This document shows positions 1 to 8,886 of a DNA stretch of 64,000 bases, piece by piece. Below the pieces are notes generated by a model, which saw only the letters and a list, made by a program, of their open reading frames with translations, ran no database searches and had not been told where the DNA came from. The stretch comes from Planococcus donghaensis MPA1U2 (lineage in GTDB: Bacteria; Bacillota; Bacilli; Bacillales_A; Planococcaceae): positions 62,001-126,000 of the forward strand of contig NZ_AEPB01000015.1 of the NCBI RefSeq assembly GCF_000189395.1, in the 5' to 3' direction. The translations under genes and the position numbers were made by a program. Each line of letters begins with the position of its first letter. Position 1 is the first letter of the stretch.

Positions 1-2
1 TC

Positions 3-383
3 TTCTATATGGGGATTGCACCAAAAATGTCGACAGTTGATTTTAGTTTAGGAATCGTCTTAGCATTACTAATCCTTGTCGTGGCGGCATTCTTTTTTGC
101 AAAAGCGAGTAAAAAATTACCGATGCATTTATTTTTTGGTGTCGCAACGATATTTATTTACTTACTAGCGTTTAAAATCATCGGTGCAAGTATCCATACA
201 TTGCAATTAACCAATGTCTTACCAACGCATATTATTGCGGATCTACCAGTGATTAATGTGATTGGATTTTACCCATCAGTTGAAACCTTAAGTGCACAAG
301 TCGTTTTAATAGTGCTGATTGGAGCAACAATTATTTATAAAAAGAAACAATCTAGTACAAGCACAGTTGTAGTAGAAGGTTAA
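3..383 (+). CDS. FTR1 family iron permease, C-terminal part (5' end outside window)
   Basis: The frame is open from the window edge, so this is a truncated gene. The first visible residues are FYMGIAPKM, which resemble the conserved segment after the second REXXE-containing helix of FTR1/EfeU permeases. A glycine-rich membrane helix, a segment reading LAFKIIGASIHTLQ, and a last helix with a Lys-rich tail follow, as in the last third of the family. FTR1 proteins move ferric iron through the cytoplasmic membrane together with a ferroxidase or lipoprotein partner, which would lie to the left. The internal ATG at 9 is not a real start, because homology continues upstream of it. An intrinsic terminator follows the stop immediately. 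The family call rests on pattern resemblance in the C-terminal third only. Confidence 0.75.
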   Translation, partial: FYMGIAPKMSTVDFSLGIVLALLILVVAAFFFAKASKKLPMHLFFGVATIFIYLLAFKIIGASIHTLQLTNVLPTHIIADLPVINVIGFYPSVETLSAQVVLIVLIGATIIYKKKQSSTSTVVVEG

Positions 384-420
384 AAAAAAAACGGAATTCC
401 TTTAAGGATTCCGTTTTTTT
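384..420 (+). terminator. Intrinsic terminator after FTR1 gene
   Basis: An A-rich run precedes a hairpin with arms ACGGAAT and ATTCCGT and ends in seven T residues, directly behind the stop codon at 383. Confidence 0.8.
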
Positions 421-458
421 CATTTTCTTTATAAAATATGGAGCTAGGGTTTTACTGT

Positions 459-848
459 CTACTCTTTTTCAGTTAAGAACGTAATGATCAAAAATAGGAA
501 GAACGCAAGCAATAGTAAACTACCGCCGACGATGAAAAAGATAGTAACAAAAGTCTCGTTCCAATGGAATGGATTTAAGTTATATATCCACATACCGCTA
601 GTTAACGCCAAAGCACCAACCATTGCAAGTACACTATGTATGGCGACTAACTTTTTGAACCGAATGGTATAAACGCGGTAGAAAATACCCCAAGCAAATA
701 CGGATAGCCAACCAACGAGCAAAATATGTGCATGAACTGGACGTAATCCATAATCCATTTCGCCGGCCATTTTAGATCCCAGAAACGTACCAAACAATCC
801 GAAAACTGCTGAAAACTGTATTAAACGAAGACTCCACTTTTTTTCCAT
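459..848 (-). CDS. Small haem-copper-oxidase subunit I-like membrane protein
   Basis: A 129-residue protein with about four hydrophobic helices. The segment RPVHAHILLVGW resembles the His-containing helix of small membrane proteins often annotated as cytochrome-c oxidase subunit I-like. It is far too short for a catalytic subunit I and only one His-rich motif is visible, so it is unlikely to be an oxidase on its own; a haem- or copper-related role is only an inference. The open frame extends to 890, but the Met at 848 is preceded by GGAGG at seven bases, so I take 848 as the start. It is monocistronic as far as can be seen, and convergent with the FTR1 gene. Confidence 0.6.
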   Translation of the reverse strand: MEKKWSLRLIQFSAVFGLFGTFLGSKMAGEMDYGLRPVHAHILLVGWLSVFAWGIFYRVYTIRFKKLVAIHSVLAMVGALALTSGMWIYNLNPFHWNETFVTIFFIVGGSLLLLAFFLFLIITFLTEKE

Positions 849-1011
849 GGCAATACCTCCAATTGATAGTAGTTTTTGTTTGAAATCCAAAAAGGTGAGA
901 AGAAACTGTTAACACCATTACTTACAATCATATCATGTACCCTTGCATTAATTTTATGAACAATTAGCAAATCAAAATTATGGAAAGGAAGGGGGCAGTT
1001 GATAAGAGTCG

Positions 1012-2160
1012 TTAGTTAGTAAGATCAAATTCTATGATTTGTTCTTCTGCGAGTGTTTCGTAACTATTAATATCTCTAGATTCACTTAGCGCAATCCGTA
1101 TTTTTTCTACTTTCGCCGGATCGGTTTTAATGACCACGCCAACTTCACCCTCTTTGCTGACAGGACCATAATAATCAGCATCTTGAGCTTCGTCATAATC
1201 GATAAAATCTTTCCAATCGTAAGCAATGTCAAATTTTTCTTGTTTGCCTTCTGCGAATAACACCACTTCATTAATGCCACTAAAAGCTACATCTTGTTCG
1301 ATAGTGTTTTCTGCATGGAATTTAATATAGAAATAAGTAAACTCATCACTTATGGGTTCATCCGTATACATATTGTTAATGTCGAATTGTTGGTCTTCTG
1401 ATACATTGATTGCTTTTTTAAACGATAACTCTTCCAAAGTTATATTGATTGGGTCTGCATCATATGTTTTATTCTCGGCCACCACTGAAAGTACTTCGAA
1501 AGTTTGTTCGGACTGGTTTTCGGTAGTTTCATTGCTCGTCACATCAGAACCTTCTTCATCAAGAAAATCCTCTAATTGTGAGATGTTAGCAAAAAGTGCT
1601 TCTTCTAAGTTTTCATCGTCAATAATTTTGAAATTGCCATTTTCATCTTTTTCCAAGTTAAATTCAACTGTTCTAGTAACGAGTGCAGCATCTTCAGCTG
1701 TGATATATTTCAACATGATTTTTTCAGTCATTTCTTCAAATGCTTTTTCGGTTTCAGGAGTATCTTCTTCAAATGCATTGGCAAATGCGAGAGGCATAAT
1801 TTCAGCCATGGTGCTTGTCATTACAAGTCCCATATCAAGTGAAGTGATTTCGGCTTTTACGATAGCTTTATCTTCATTAATAGACACTTCTTCAAGGTTT
1901 TCAAATTCATAGTCTTTTGAAATGCTTTCAATCACTTTCATTGCCAGCTCTTCTTCTTCCTTGTTGAGGTCCTCATCCGCAGTGCTGAGGCTATCGGTAC
2001 CGCCTTGAACCAATGTCCCTGCTTTTTCAAAGTCATTTTTTTGAATCGCTGATAAAAATTCATCCACCGTAGAGCTCGGATCCTCTGCTCCGCAGGCAGT
2101 CAAAAAAGTTAAGATACCAGCACTGATCAATAAAGAAATTAAAATTTTGTACTTTTTCAT
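1012..2160 (-). CDS. Lipoprotein with stress-type lumazine-like/DUF-type repeats (function unknown)
   Basis: 382 residues. The N-terminus is a lipoprotein signal peptide with lipobox LTAC and Cys at 23, so it should be anchored on the outer face of the membrane. Residues about 27-190 form an acidic alpha/beta domain resembling DUF4878/DUF5105-type domains of Bacillus lipoproteins; a Thr/Gln/Ser/Glu-rich linker lies near 205-220, and a second domain of beta character runs to the C-terminus. No catalytic motif is recognisable. The start is supported by GAAAGGA upstream. It appears to be transcribed alone. The lipoprotein call is firm; the domain family is tentative and no function can be assigned. 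Confidence 0.6.
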   Translation of the reverse strand: MKKYKILISLLISAGILTFLTACGAEDPSSTVDEFLSAIQKNDFEKAGTLVQGGTDSLSTADEDLNKEEEELAMKVIESISKDYEFENLEEVSINEDKAIVKAEITSLDMGLVMTSTMAEIMPLAFANAFEEDTPETEKAFEEMTEKIMLKYITAEDAALVTRTVEFNLEKDENGNFKIIDDENLEEALFANISQLEDFLDEEGSDVTSNETTENQSEQTFEVLSVVAENKTYDADPINITLEELSFKKAINVSEDQQFDINNMYTDEPISDEFTYFYIKFHAENTIEQDVAFSGINEVVLFAEGKQEKFDIAYDWKDFIDYDEAQDADYYGPVSKEGEVGVVIKTDPAKVEKIRIALSESRDINSYETLAEEQIIEFDLTN

Positions 2161-2298
2161 ATGTATAACATCCTTTCGTCTCGACCCATTACAAATACAG
2201 TAAATGGTATCATTTATTGGTTTATATTGTAAGGGTAAATAAGAAGAAAGTTATTTAGCATAGGTTTTGCAGAGTGCAGAAGGGATGGCAATGAACAA

Positions 2299-2349
2299 TA
2301 AAAAATAAAGGCTTTCCAAAGTCCAACTCGACCATGAGAAAGCCTTTAT
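2299..2349 (-). terminator. Intrinsic terminator for the ABC permease operon
   Basis: On the minus strand, arms TAAAGGCTTTCTC and GGAAAGCCTTTA are followed by a T-rich stretch, just beyond the stop at 2354. Confidence 0.8.
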
Positions 2350-2353
2350 AGAT

Positions 2354-3064
2354 TTACAACTTTATGATGATTCGTCTAGTTAGCATTCGAATGAACAGAA
2401 GCAATAAAGCAATCAATACTAACGAGCCGCCAATCGATAGTGCAATGCTAGTGCCGGCAGAGTTATAAGGAATCCATGGTACGACAGAATTGTTAACCCA
2501 GAAAAAGCTATTGAGACTTAATGCAGCAATTGCAATAGCAATAAAACCAAATCCAATGATCCAACCAAATCGATAATAACCAATTCCAATTAACCAGCCA
2601 ATCAAATAATAAGTGGTTACGTTTAAGAAGAAAGTTGATATGGCTAACAACCATCCCGATGATAAGTCGAATACGGTGTCGGTGTTAGTATTGATAGGCA
2701 AATGCACAAAGCTAGAAATCACGTACTCGATGCCAGTAATTGCAAGGGGGATAAGGGTTACTGCTAAAGCCAACATAAAGACTGATAGGACTGTCCCAAT
2801 GTAAAGGTCTTTGCGTGTAATGCCTTGTTGAACAAACTGGCCCATAAATCCATAGGCTGAAATAATCCCACAGACTAACAGAAAAATAGCGACAGAGTAA
2901 CTCGAGAAAACGAAAAACTCTTGAATGCGTGAATCGTTTATTGACACAATTACTAACCCAATGATATGAGCAATAGTAACAAAAGAGAAAAACCATAAGC
3001 TCCATTTCAACTGTTCAGTAAAGAGGTCAACTGCAACTTTTGGGTAAAGTTTAACTGGCTTCAT
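2354..3064 (-). CDS. ABC-2-like transporter permease
   Basis: 236 residues with about six membrane helices and short loops, including a Gly/Ile-rich region near 160-185. It begins one base after the stop of the ATPase gene and has GAGGAGG nine bases before its ATG, so it is translated from the same mRNA. The gene order GntR regulator, ATPase, permease matches YtrA-type regulated transporters of Bacillales, which export or sense cell-envelope-active compounds. No substrate can be read from the sequence. The protein itself shows little diagnostic motif content, so the permease call relies on hydrophobicity plus operon position. Confidence 0.7.
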   Translation of the reverse strand: MKPVKLYPKVAVDLFTEQLKWSLWFFSFVTIAHIIGLVIVSINDSRIQEFFVFSSYSVAIFLLVCGIISAYGFMGQFVQQGITRKDLYIGTVLSVFMLALAVTLIPLAITGIEYVISSFVHLPINTNTDTVFDLSSGWLLAISTFFLNVTTYYLIGWLIGIGYYRFGWIIGFGFIAIAIAALSLNSFFWVNNSVVPWIPYNSAGTSIALSIGGSLVLIALLLLFIRMLTRRIIIKL

Positions 3065-3065
3065 G

Positions 3066-3938
3066 TTAATGCGCCTCCTCTGTTAAATGAATAAACAGAT
3101 CTTGTAATGATACGGGGCCAACTTCTAAACCTTGATCTTGGGCTGTAAGTCGATCTTCTTCGCTCAATGCACCATAAGTCATAACCGATTTAGTACCACC
3201 AAGCTTTTGTTCATTCAAAAGCTTCATGCCAGACACAAAATCATCGACTTGGTTTGCCGCGCCTGTAATTGAAACGCCTTGTGCAGAAATACTTTCATAA
3301 TCATTATCCAGCAGCAAACGTCCTTCATGGATAATCACAACGTGATCAAAAAGATAATCCATTTCTGAAACGAGATGAGTCGAAAGAATAAAGGTGCGAG
3401 GGTGTTCAACTTGATCTGCTAAAAGTTCTTCATAAAAAATGACGCGGGTCGGAGCATCCATGCCAAGGTAAACTTCATCAAAAATAGTTAGCGGCGTGCG
3501 ACTGGCAAGTCCAATAACGACGTTTAATGCTGCCTGCATACCTTTAGACAGTTTGTTAATCGGCTTATCTAGTGGTAGCTTAAAGCGCGTTAGCAAACGG
3601 TATGCATAGTCTTTATCAAAGTTCGGGCGATAGCGCTCTGAAAACTTCAACATTAATGGGATATTTTCGTATTCTTCTTCATAGTTTTTTGTATAGATAA
3701 AAGAAACTTGTTGCATTTTATCCGCGTTTTCAAAGACAGGTTCGCCATCGATTTCAACCTGTCCTTGTGTCGGTTCACGGAATGCTGCTAGTAAGGAAAG
3801 CAGGACAGTTTTGCCAGCGCCATTGCGTCCAATAAGACCATAAATCTTACCAGGCTCAAATGTTAAAGAAACATCTTTTAACGCTTCCAATTTACCGAAT
3901 TTTAACGTGACATTGCTCAATTTAGCTTCGACAGCCAT
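3066..3938 (-). CDS. ABC transporter ATP-binding protein (YtrB/BcrA-like)
   Basis: About 290 residues. The Walker A motif is GRNGAGKT, the signature region reads LSKGMQAALN (LSKGM in place of LSGGQ, common in this branch), and Walker B is LTIFDEV. An H-loop His follows in LSTHLVSEMD. The C-terminal extension of about 80 residues is typical of the BcrA/YtrB group. Two starts are possible: an ATG at 3938 overlapping the upstream TGA by one base, or a TTG at 3941. The AAAGGA site lies 8 bases from the TTG and 11 from the ATG. Middle gene of the gntR-ATPase-permease operon; it powers the permease at 2354-3064. Confidence 0.85.
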   Translation of the reverse strand: MAVEAKLSNVTLKFGKLEALKDVSLTFEPGKIYGLIGRNGAGKTVLLSLLAAFREPTQGQVEIDGEPVFENADKMQQVSFIYTKNYEEEYENIPLMLKFSERYRPNFDKDYAYRLLTRFKLPLDKPINKLSKGMQAALNVVIGLASRTPLTIFDEVYLGMDAPTRVIFYEELLADQVEHPRTFILSTHLVSEMDYLFDHVVIIHEGRLLLDNDYESISAQGVSITGAANQVDDFVSGMKLLNEQKLGGTKSVMTYGALSEEDRLTAQDQGLEVGPVSLQDLFIHLTEEAH

Positions 3939-4321
3939 CAAACTTCACGTCCTTTCGTGTTTTTTATTAGTTCGATGATTTCAGCTTGTGTAATACCAAG
4001 CTTGTTTGCTTCTTGGACAAGACCTTTCACATAACTATCGACAAATGCCTCTTTCCGTTGGCCCATCAATATTTGTTTTGCGCCTTCTGAAACAAACATA
4101 CCAATACCTCGTTTCTTAAATAAAATACCTTCTTCTACTAACTGATTGACTCCTTTAGAAACGGTAGCGTGATTGATTTTATAAAAGTTAACAAGTTGGT
4201 TGGTAGAAGGAGCTTGATCGCCTTCTTTTAATTGATCATTAACAATTTGATCTTCGATTAATTCACGAATTTGCAAAAAAATTGGCTTATTCGAATCAAA
4301 CCCATTACTCACTAAAAACAC
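3938..4321 (-). CDS. GntR family regulator, YtrA subfamily
   Basis: 127 residues with an N-terminal winged helix (about 15-80; the segment APSTNQLVNFYKINHATVSKGV is the recognition helix region) and a very short C-terminal tail, the hallmark of the YtrA subfamily, which lacks a full ligand-binding domain. It is the first gene of the operon and overlaps the ATPase gene. A large imperfect palindrome at 4335-4378 sits just upstream and is the likely autoregulatory operator. In the family the regulator is a repressor relieved by antibiotics or envelope stress; that role is inferred here. Confidence 0.88.
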   Translation of the reverse strand: MFLVSNGFDSNKPIFLQIRELIEDQIVNDQLKEGDQAPSTNQLVNFYKINHATVSKGVNQLVEEGILFKKRGIGMFVSEGAKQILMGQRKEAFVDSYVKGLVQEANKLGITQAEIIELIKNTKGREV

Positions 4322-4334
4322 CTCCTAAAATAAA

Positions 4335-4378
4335 AAAGTAGTATGGTTATATACTTATGTGTATAACCATACTACTTT
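4335..4378. promoter_or_regulatory. Palindromic operator upstream of the GntR operon
   Basis: Twenty-base arms starting AAAGTAGTATGG and ending CCATACTACTTT are separated by TTAT, with one mismatch in the inner part. The site lies 14-57 bases before the gntR start and is far longer than a typical terminator stem with no T-run in the gene direction, so an operator for the GntR dimer is the best reading. Confidence 0.7.
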
Positions 4379-4426
4379 ACGGGAAGATTGTCAAATTATT
4401 ATTATAATTTTCTGTTTTTTTATTAC

Positions 4427-4467
4427 AGAAAAAAATTCCCACCTCATTATTGCTTGAAGTGGGAAAG
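4427..4467 (-). terminator. Intrinsic terminator for the MFS gene
   Basis: Minus-strand hairpin with arms TTCCCAC and GTGGGAA followed by seven T residues, downstream of the stop at 4503. Confidence 0.8.
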
Positions 4468-4502
4468 AAAATAGAATAGAGAGGTAGCTAGACAGCCAAA
4501 AA

Positions 4503-5996
4503 CTACTCGATCTTATCTGCCAATTTTTCTTTACTCATCCAAATTGCTGTTAAAAGTGCGAGAAAAGCAGGAACGATAGCCCAAAAGAAAGTGCTTGATA
4601 TTGATGAAGATAAAGCAGCTATCAATTGATCTGTAATTTCGGCAGGAATATTTGCACGTCCTTCAGGAGAAAGAAGCGCGCGCGAGTCTCCTGAGAATTT
4701 GGCTGCCTCAGCACCAAAACTTTCCGTTAAGTTGCGTGTAAACAGTTGGCTTTGAATTATCCCAAAAACTGTAATGCCAATTGTCATGCCGAATGTCCGC
4801 AAAAAGCTGACTGTAGACGTTGCTGCACCGCGCTTGCGAATCGAAAATGGATGGATTGCGGCTGAAGGGATTACCGAGAACGACGCACCAATACCAAGTC
4901 CAACGAGAATCATAAATACAACAACCATAAATTTAGAAGTATCGACTGATAACGTTGCGAGTAAAATCATTCCAACTGTCAACAAAGCAAGTGTAGGAAT
5001 CAAAAACGAGCGATAGTTAAATTTCGTCATTAAAGCTCCACCGATTGAAGCACTGACAACTGATCCGACCATCATCGGAAGTAGAACAAATCCTGCATTC
5101 GTCGCGTTGCCACCTTGAACACCTTGAATATAAAAAGGAATATAAACAGACGCAGTAATAAATGCAGCACCACTAAATATCGAAATAAGTCCGCTTGTTG
5201 CAAACAAGCGCTCTTTAAACATATTAAAGTCGATAACAGGTTCTGCCGCGCGACGCTCAGCTATGATAAAGACGATTGTTAACACTGCAAAGCTAGCGAA
5301 TAAGCTGAAGCTTTGAGGAGATACCCAAGCGAATTCTTTGCCGCCAAGTTCAACTGCGAACATTAAAGACACAACTGCTCCCACTAAAGTAAAAGCGCCA
5401 AGCCAGTCGATTTTTTGCTTCGCATGCTCGAGAGACTCTTTATAGAAAAATGCGACCATGACAAAAGCGATTAAACCAAGGGGAATGTTAATATAAAAAA
5501 CCCAAGTCCAGTCGATGTATTCTGTAATATAGGCGCCAAGTAATGGACCGAAGACACTAGAAATTCCAAATACAGCACCGAACATGCCGCTCATTTTACC
5601 GCGATGCTTTAAAGGCACAACATCAAACATAATCGTGAATGCAATTGGCATTAATGCACCGCCGCCAATTCCTTGAATCGCGCGGTAAATGATTAGTTCA
5701 TTGATGGTATCGGCAGTACCACATAGAACCGAACCAATCATAAAGACAACCAGGCCAAAAATGAAAAACCGTTTACGCCCGTACATATCCGACAGCTTAC
5801 CGAAAATCGGCATCCCTGCCATTTGTGCGACTAAATAAGCGGAGGTCACCCAAACAAATTTATCGACTCCGCCAAGCTCTCCGACAATTGAGGGAAGAGC
5901 AGTCGTGACAATTGTGTTATCCATCGCTGCTACTAAAATGGCCAGCAGTAATCCGCCGATGACCACTTTAATATTACTTTGTTTTTTGTTATACAT
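4503..5996 (-). CDS. MFS drug exporter, DHA2 (EmrB/QacA) family, 14 TM
   Basis: 497 residues from the Met at 5996, which has GAGGA eight bases upstream; the longer open frame to 6044 lacks a ribosome site. About fourteen hydrophobic helices are visible. Motif A appears as GKLSDMYGRKRFFI (residues near 65-78), and the motif-C-like segment GAVFGISSVFGPLLGA is the antiporter signature of drug:H+ exporters. LDxTIV-like motif D1 is present near the N-terminus as AMDNTIVTTALP. Probably an efflux pump for hydrophobic or cationic compounds; the substrate is not predictable. It stands alone between two terminators. Confidence 0.88.
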   Translation of the reverse strand: MYNKKQSNIKVVIGGLLLAILVAAMDNTIVTTALPSIVGELGGVDKFVWVTSAYLVAQMAGMPIFGKLSDMYGRKRFFIFGLVVFMIGSVLCGTADTINELIIYRAIQGIGGGALMPIAFTIMFDVVPLKHRGKMSGMFGAVFGISSVFGPLLGAYITEYIDWTWVFYINIPLGLIAFVMVAFFYKESLEHAKQKIDWLGAFTLVGAVVSLMFAVELGGKEFAWVSPQSFSLFASFAVLTIVFIIAERRAAEPVIDFNMFKERLFATSGLISIFSGAAFITASVYIPFYIQGVQGGNATNAGFVLLPMMVGSVVSASIGGALMTKFNYRSFLIPTLALLTVGMILLATLSVDTSKFMVVVFMILVGLGIGASFSVIPSAAIHPFSIRKRGAATSTVSFLRTFGMTIGITVFGIIQSQLFTRNLTESFGAEAAKFSGDSRALLSPEGRANIPAEITDQLIAALSSSISSTFFWAIVPAFLALLTAIWMSKEKLADKIE

Positions 5997-6157
5997 CCTA
6001 TTCGTCCTCGATTCTTTTAAACTGATAAAAGCTATACATAGCATAATCCTCTACTTACTAAAAACACAAATTCAAACAGCAATAGCTTAAGAAAGATGAT
6101 TAGTTTCAGCTTCGATGGGTAAACAACAAGTAAATCTTTGGAAGCGGAGTGATCAAA

Positions 6158-6352
6158 ATGGCGAGAAAAGGAACAGCAGGCAGAACGCAGGATCAACAAT
6201 CAGCACCTACAGAATCAGCAATTGATAAAGTAGTGAAGAAAACAAAAGAAGCTCTCGACGGTGATAACGAAGCAACAGATTATGATGAAGCAACAGATGA
6301 AATGAAACAGGCGAAAGATCGTTCTAAGCATGTTTCCCCTAAAAACGAATAA
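6158..6352 (+). CDS. Small hydrophilic protein of unknown function
   Basis: 64 residues, highly charged, without hydrophobic segments or Cys. It starts MARKGTAG, is rich in Asp, Glu, Lys and Thr, and contains the near-repeat DNEATDYDEATDEM. Composition suggests a disordered or stress-type protein, but I do not recognise a family. The ATG at 6158 has GGAG eight bases upstream and is preferred to the in-frame GTG at 6149, which overlaps that site. Clear ribosome site and codon use like its neighbours support a real gene. Confidence 0.6.
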   Translation: MARKGTAGRTQDQQSAPTESAIDKVVKKTKEALDGDNEATDYDEATDEMKQAKDRSKHVSPKNE

Positions 6353-6391
6353 GGTTAAAGTTGATTTGTTTACAAACTATTCAGACTAGTC

Positions 6392-6420
6392 ATTTACAAA
6401 TATTGTTTTCTGTATTACAG
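6392..6420 (+). promoter_or_regulatory. Candidate sigma-A promoter for the 6.43-6.59 kb RNA
   Basis: TTTACA, a 17-base spacer, then TACAGT. Start of transcription would fall near 6427. Confidence 0.45.
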
Positions 6421-6426
6421 TGACAA

Positions 6427-6593
6427 TAAGAAGCGTATCGGTACAAGACAATAGTTGTTCGATACGGTGAAATGTTACCTTTCTACACTGCCTAGTCTGC
6501 CTAAACTTCGTTTCGGAAGTTGTGTCCGTAGATATAAGCCAGTTCATCCAGACAAGCAGTTTTGCTGTTGTCTTTTTGGACTGGCTTTTTTGC
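6427..6593 (+). ncRNA. Candidate structured leader or small RNA ending in an intrinsic terminator
   Basis: A 346-base stretch without a convincing gene holds three predicted helices: CGTATCG/CGATACG with an inner ACAA/TTGT (about 6433-6467), AACTTC/GAAGTT (about 6503-6521), and a long terminator hairpin with arms AGCCAGT and ACTGGCT followed by T6 (about 6537-6593). A promoter-like element precedes it. It lies 106 bases before an acyl-CoA dehydrogenase gene, so it could be an attenuating leader or an independent small RNA. It does not match any riboswitch consensus I know. Confidence 0.5.
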
Positions 6594-6698
6594 ATGGTGT
6601 TTGTACGAAGTTGGTATATCCACCAAATCCAGTGAACATAATGACGAAGAGTTAGGGAGAATATTGCACAGCAACCATTAAAAAAGGGGCGATCAATC

Positions 6699-7907
6699 AT
6701 GGACTTTTCATTCACTCAAGAACAAGAAATGTTGCGAAATACAACACGCGGATTTGTGGATAAAGAAATTATGCCTTATATCGAAGAATGGGACCGCGCA
6801 GGTAAATCAGACCCTGCGATTTACGGAAAGCTTGCTGACCTGGGATTGATGGGTGTTTGCATTCCAGAAGCTTATGGCGGCAGTGGCATGGATTATAATT
6901 CACTGGCGATTGTTTGTGAAGAGCTTGAACGTGGAGACACCGCATTTCGGACGGCGGTTTCAGTTCATACGGGGTTGAATAGCTTGACCATTTTGCAGTG
7001 GGGAACAGAAGAACAAAAGCAACAATACTTAATCCCGCAAGCAAAAGGCGAAAAAGTCGGAGCTTTTGGATTGACCGAACCAAGTGCTGGTTCAGATGTG
7101 GCGGCGATGAAATCGACCGCTGTAAAAAAAGATGATCATTATTTATTAAACGGACAGAAAACGTGGATTTCGCTATGTGATGTGGCAGATCACTTTATTG
7201 TATTTGCTTATACAGGGAACCAAGCAGAAAAACACAATGCAATCTCTGCATTTATTGTGGAACGGACATGGCCAGGATTTTCTTCTAAAGCGATTAAAGG
7301 CAAACATGGAATTCGCGCAGGAAATACAGGCGAACTGTTTTTTGAAGATGTCAAAATACCAATAGAAAATTTGCTAGGCAAAGAAGGAGAAGGGTTTAAA
7401 ATTGCGATGTCAGCTCTGGATAACGGACGGTTCACCGTTGCGGCAGGAGCAGTAGGGCAAATTATGGCATGTCTAGAAGCGAGCGTTAGTTATTGCCGAC
7501 AACGCCAGACGTTTGGCAAAGAAATTGGGCGTCACCAACTTGTTCAACAAATGATTGCCAATATGGAAGCTGGCTTTCAAATGAGCCGTCTACTCGTCTA
7601 TCGTGCGGGCGAATTGAAAAATCAAGGGAAGCGTAATACACGAGAAACTTCACTGGCAAAATGGCAAGCGTGTGATTTTGCCTACAAAGCAGCAGATGAT
7701 GCGTTCCAAATTCATGGTGCTTATGGTTATTCTGACGAATACCCAGTAAGTCGCTATTTACGCAATTCAAAAGCTCCAGTTATTTACGAAGGAACACGTG
7801 AGATTCATACCATTATGCAAGCAGAATATGTTTTAGGCTATAAAGAAGACAAAGCCTTATCGCATACATTGCCAGTTTGGGAACAGCAAAGTAGTGTCAG
7901 TGAATAA
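6699..7907 (+). CDS. Acyl-CoA dehydrogenase
   Basis: 402 residues, full length for the family. The FAD-binding signature FGLTEPSAGSD is at about 128-138, and the second signature region (DDAFQIHGAYGYSDEYPV) and the catalytic Glu in VIYEGTREIH (about residue 364) are intact. It oxidises acyl-CoA thioesters at the alpha-beta bond, passing electrons to ETF in the cytoplasm. The EGTREIH/MQAEYVLGY ending is closer to the glutaryl/short-branched group than to classic BCAD or MCAD, but the substrate is not decided by this. AAAGGGG precedes the ATG. It stands alone behind the putative structured RNA. Confidence 0.88.
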   Translation: MDFSFTQEQEMLRNTTRGFVDKEIMPYIEEWDRAGKSDPAIYGKLADLGLMGVCIPEAYGGSGMDYNSLAIVCEELERGDTAFRTAVSVHTGLNSLTILQWGTEEQKQQYLIPQAKGEKVGAFGLTEPSAGSDVAAMKSTAVKKDDHYLLNGQKTWISLCDVADHFIVFAYTGNQAEKHNAISAFIVERTWPGFSSKAIKGKHGIRAGNTGELFFEDVKIPIENLLGKEGEGFKIAMSALDNGRFTVAAGAVGQIMACLEASVSYCRQRQTFGKEIGRHQLVQQMIANMEAGFQMSRLLVYRAGELKNQGKRNTRETSLAKWQACDFAYKAADDAFQIHGAYGYSDEYPVSRYLRNSKAPVIYEGTREIHTIMQAEYVLGYKEDKALSHTLPVWEQQSSVSE

Positions 7908-8122
7908 TGTCAGTAGAACTAAACTTGACTGAATTTTCTATTTCCTACGACTACTTAAAGGGGCCTATAGGTTATACTATAAGAGAAAACTTTTCATCTT
8001 TCATATGCCACACTAAGCAGATTAAACTGTTCACATGCTTAATCTTTACAGCTAAAGGGTAGTCTTTCAGTAAGAAAGACTGCTTGGCAGTTTCAAAAAA
8101 CCATACAAAGAGGAGAATGATG

Positions 8123-8839
8123 ATGGAAATTTTAAAACGATTTAAAGATATTATGACAAGCAACATTCATGCACTTTTAGACAAAGCGGAAGATCCAGAG
8201 AAAATGATTGACCAATATTTGCGTGATTTGAATAGCGACTTAGGAAAAGTAAAATCAGAAACAGCGGCGATCATGGCGGCTGAAAAACGTGAACGTCGTG
8301 AACTAAGTGAAGTTGAAAAAGAAATGGATGACATGCAGCGCTATGCTGTAAAAGCATTAGAGGCAGGTAACGAAGACGATGCACGTAAATTTTTGCAGCG
8401 TAAAGCCGAACTTTCGGAAAAACTAACAGACAAAAAAACAGCTGTCGAACTAGCCGCTGCCAATACCCAACAAATGCGCCAAATGCATGACAAGTTGGAA
8501 TCGGATATCGGCGAACTTGAATCTCGTCGCTCAGAACTAAAAGGCAAAGCAGCTGTGGCGAAAACACAAAAACGCATGAACGATTTTGCTTCATCCGTCG
8601 ATGGGGCGGGCGAGCGAATTTCTGCTTTTGATAAAATGGAACAAAAAATTAACCAAGAACTTGATGAAGCCAATGCTATGTCGGAATTAAATAAAAGCTC
8701 GGGAACGGATATTAAAGATTTAGCATCGAAGTATGACAGTGATTCATCTGTCGACGATGAGTTAGAGTCGCTAAAAGACGGGATCAATGTAGACGATGAG
8801 TTAGCGGCATTAAAAACACAATTAGGCAAAGACCAATGA
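8123..8839 (+). CDS. pspA: PspA/IM30 family membrane-stress protein
   Basis: 238 residues, almost entirely helical coiled coil (about 25-190), starting with an amphipathic helix MEILKRFKDIM that binds stressed membranes. It is an ESCRT-III-like protein forming large oligomers at the inner membrane face. Gene order and the three following genes match the Bacillus subtilis ydjF(pspA)-ydjG-ydjH-ydjI operon. Of the tandem in-frame Met codons, 8123 has AGGAG at seven bases; the upstream extension to 8084 has no site. In B. subtilis the operon is SigW-dependent, but I found no clear SigW promoter here. Confidence 0.9.
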   Translation: MEILKRFKDIMTSNIHALLDKAEDPEKMIDQYLRDLNSDLGKVKSETAAIMAAEKRERRELSEVEKEMDDMQRYAVKALEAGNEDDARKFLQRKAELSEKLTDKKTAVELAAANTQQMRQMHDKLESDIGELESRRSELKGKAAVAKTQKRMNDFASSVDGAGERISAFDKMEQKINQELDEANAMSELNKSSGTDIKDLASKYDSDSSVDDELESLKDGINVDDELAALKTQLGKDQ

Positions 8840-8886
8840 GTATTGATAGAGATTATGTACTTGTGAGCTAAAGGAGGACGGGTAGA

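Noticed and set aside
1352-1912. 186-codon plus-strand open frame
   Set aside because: Fully antisense to the lipoprotein gene, Ser-rich low-complexity translation, no ribosome site.
7908-8122. SigW promoter for the pspA operon
   Set aside because: No TGAAAC with a properly spaced CGTA was found; only weak TATACT-type elements are visible.
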